A stretch of 14,131 bases of DNA from Pseudomonadaceae bacterium UBA836 (GTDB lineage Bacteria; Pseudomonadota; Gammaproteobacteria; Pseudomonadales; Pseudomonadaceae): NCBI GenBank assembly GCA_002296055.1, contig DBHE01000126.1:4082-18212 (forward strand), in the 5' to 3' direction. Both the position numbers and the translations under genes were made by a program. The notes below the pieces were generated by a model. The model saw only the letters and a program-made list of their open reading frames with translations. It had not been told where the DNA came from and ran no database searches. Below are positions 13,424-14,131 of the stretch, in pieces; position 1 is the first letter of the stretch; each line of letters opens with the position of its first letter.

Positions 13424-14131
13424 TCAGGCGGCTTCTTCTGCGCCGGTCTCGGCGCGGCGGCCGTAACGCTCGGCCAGCACCGCGCAGACCATCAGCTGAA
13501 TCTGATGGAACAGCATCAGCGGCAGAATCAGCGTGCCCAGCGCACCGCCGGCGAACAGTACCTGCGCCATCGGTACACCGGTCGCCAGACTCTTCTTGGA
13601 ACCGGCGAAGATGATGGTGATGCGGTCTTCGACGTTAAAGCCCAGACGGCGACCTAGCCAGGCAGTCAGCCCCAGCACCAGCGCCAGCAGCAGGCAGCAG
13701 GCGACAACCAGACCCAGCAGCTCGGTCAAGGGCACGGTTTGCCAGATACCCTCGACTACCGCGTGACTGAACGCGCCAAACACCACCAGCAGGATCGAGC
13801 CCTGGTCCACACTCTTCAACCAGCTCTTGTTACGCGCGACCCAGTCACCGATCCAGCGCCGGGCAATCTGGCCTGCAATAAAGGGCAACAGCAGCTGCAC
13901 CACAATCTTGCCGATGGCGTCCAGCGTGCTGGATTCACCCGCCTGCGCGCCCATCAGCAGCAGTACCAGCAGCGGCGTGACAAAAATACCCACCAGGCTG
14001 GAGGTCGCCGCACTGCAGACCGCTGCAGCCACGTTGCCACGGGCAATCGAGGTAAAGGCAATCGCCGACTGCACGGTGGCTGGCAGCGCGCAGAGGAACA
14101 GAATGCCCAGATAGAGTTCATCCCCTACCAG
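13424..14131 (-). CDS. SBF-like (bile acid:sodium symporter family, YfeH-type) transporter, 5' end missing
   Basis: The frame runs off the right edge, so only the last 235 residues are seen. It is open from the edge (LVGDELYLGILFLCALPATV onward); the GTG at 14074 is an internal valine, not the start. The family signature ATVQSAIAFTSIARGNVAAA is followed by about six hydrophobic segments. GSKKSLATGVPMAQVLF, in the second half, is typical of the PF13593/YfeH group. These are polytopic inner-membrane proteins thought to be sodium-coupled organic anion transporters; the substrate is unknown. The tail ends in ERYGRRAETGAEEAA. The gene converges on the Lrp-family gene with 1 base between stop codons, and no terminator hairpin is visible between them. 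Confidence 0.9.
   Translation of the reverse strand: MVGDELYLGILFLCALPATVQSAIAFTSIARGNVAAAVCSAATSSLVGIFVTPLLVLLLMGAQAGESSTLDAIGKIVVQLLLPFIAGQIARRWIGDWVARNKSWLKSVDQGSILLVVFGAFSHAVVEGIWQTVPLTELLGLVVACCLLLALVLGLTAWLGRRLGFNVEDRITIIFAGSKKSLATGVPMAQVLFAGGALGTLILPLMLFHQIQLMVCAVLAERYGRRAETGAEEAA

Noticed and set aside
13415..13440. Shared bidirectional terminator between the Lrp-family and SBF-like genes
   Set aside because: The stop codons are 1 base apart and I see no stable hairpin with a T run on either strand nearby.

Overview
The window is high-GC DNA that fits a gammaproteobacterium of the Pseudomonadaceae (Pseudomonas or Halopseudomonas type). The evidence is the pairing of a ZigA-like COG0523 GTPase with a DUF1826 gene, a YghU-type glutathione transferase, and EcoKI-like (type IA) restriction genes. 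Genus assignment is inference, since no rRNA or other phylogenetic marker is present. Only the Lrp-family regulator at 12937-13422 and one speculative micro-ORF lie on the plus strand; every other gene reads on the minus strand.

Bases 1 to about 9040 hold a complete type I restriction-modification locus in the order (minus-strand transcription) hsdR, fic, hsdM, hsdS, followed after a gap by an unrecognised 235-residue gene. HsdR (1172 aa), HsdM (515 aa) and HsdS (441 aa) all look intact. Between hsdR and hsdM sits a SoFic-like Fic protein with both its catalytic motif and its N-terminal self-inhibitory motif. fic ends 7 bases before hsdM, and hsdM overlaps hsdS by the ATGA arrangement, so fic-hsdM-hsdS is a translationally tight unit. 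It has its own AT-rich leader containing two overlapping inverted repeats, one of which reaches the fic ribosome binding site. hsdR is transcribed separately or reads through a 306-base gap.

Bases 9129-11110 are a zinc-starvation unit: a candidate Zur box at 11098-11110, a zigA-like GTPase, and a DUF1826 gene 5 bases downstream. zigA carries a one-base deletion in a T run, so its last 107 residues are out of frame. That is either a real lesion or a sequence error.

Bases 11186-14131 are housekeeping or accessory metabolism: yghU with a clean terminator, a LysE/RhtB-family amino-acid exporter divergent from an Lrp/AsnC-family regulator (a classic regulator-exporter pair), and a convergent SBF-like (bile acid:sodium symporter family) transporter that runs off the right edge.

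The points most worth a second look are the Fic protein embedded in the hsd operon with its switch-like leader, the gap at 804-1180 (14-bp perfect palindrome, plus-strand terminator, possible small RNA or small ORF), the heptamer repeat at the hsdM/hsdS junction, the zigA frameshift, and the HxD...H...R residues in DUF1826.
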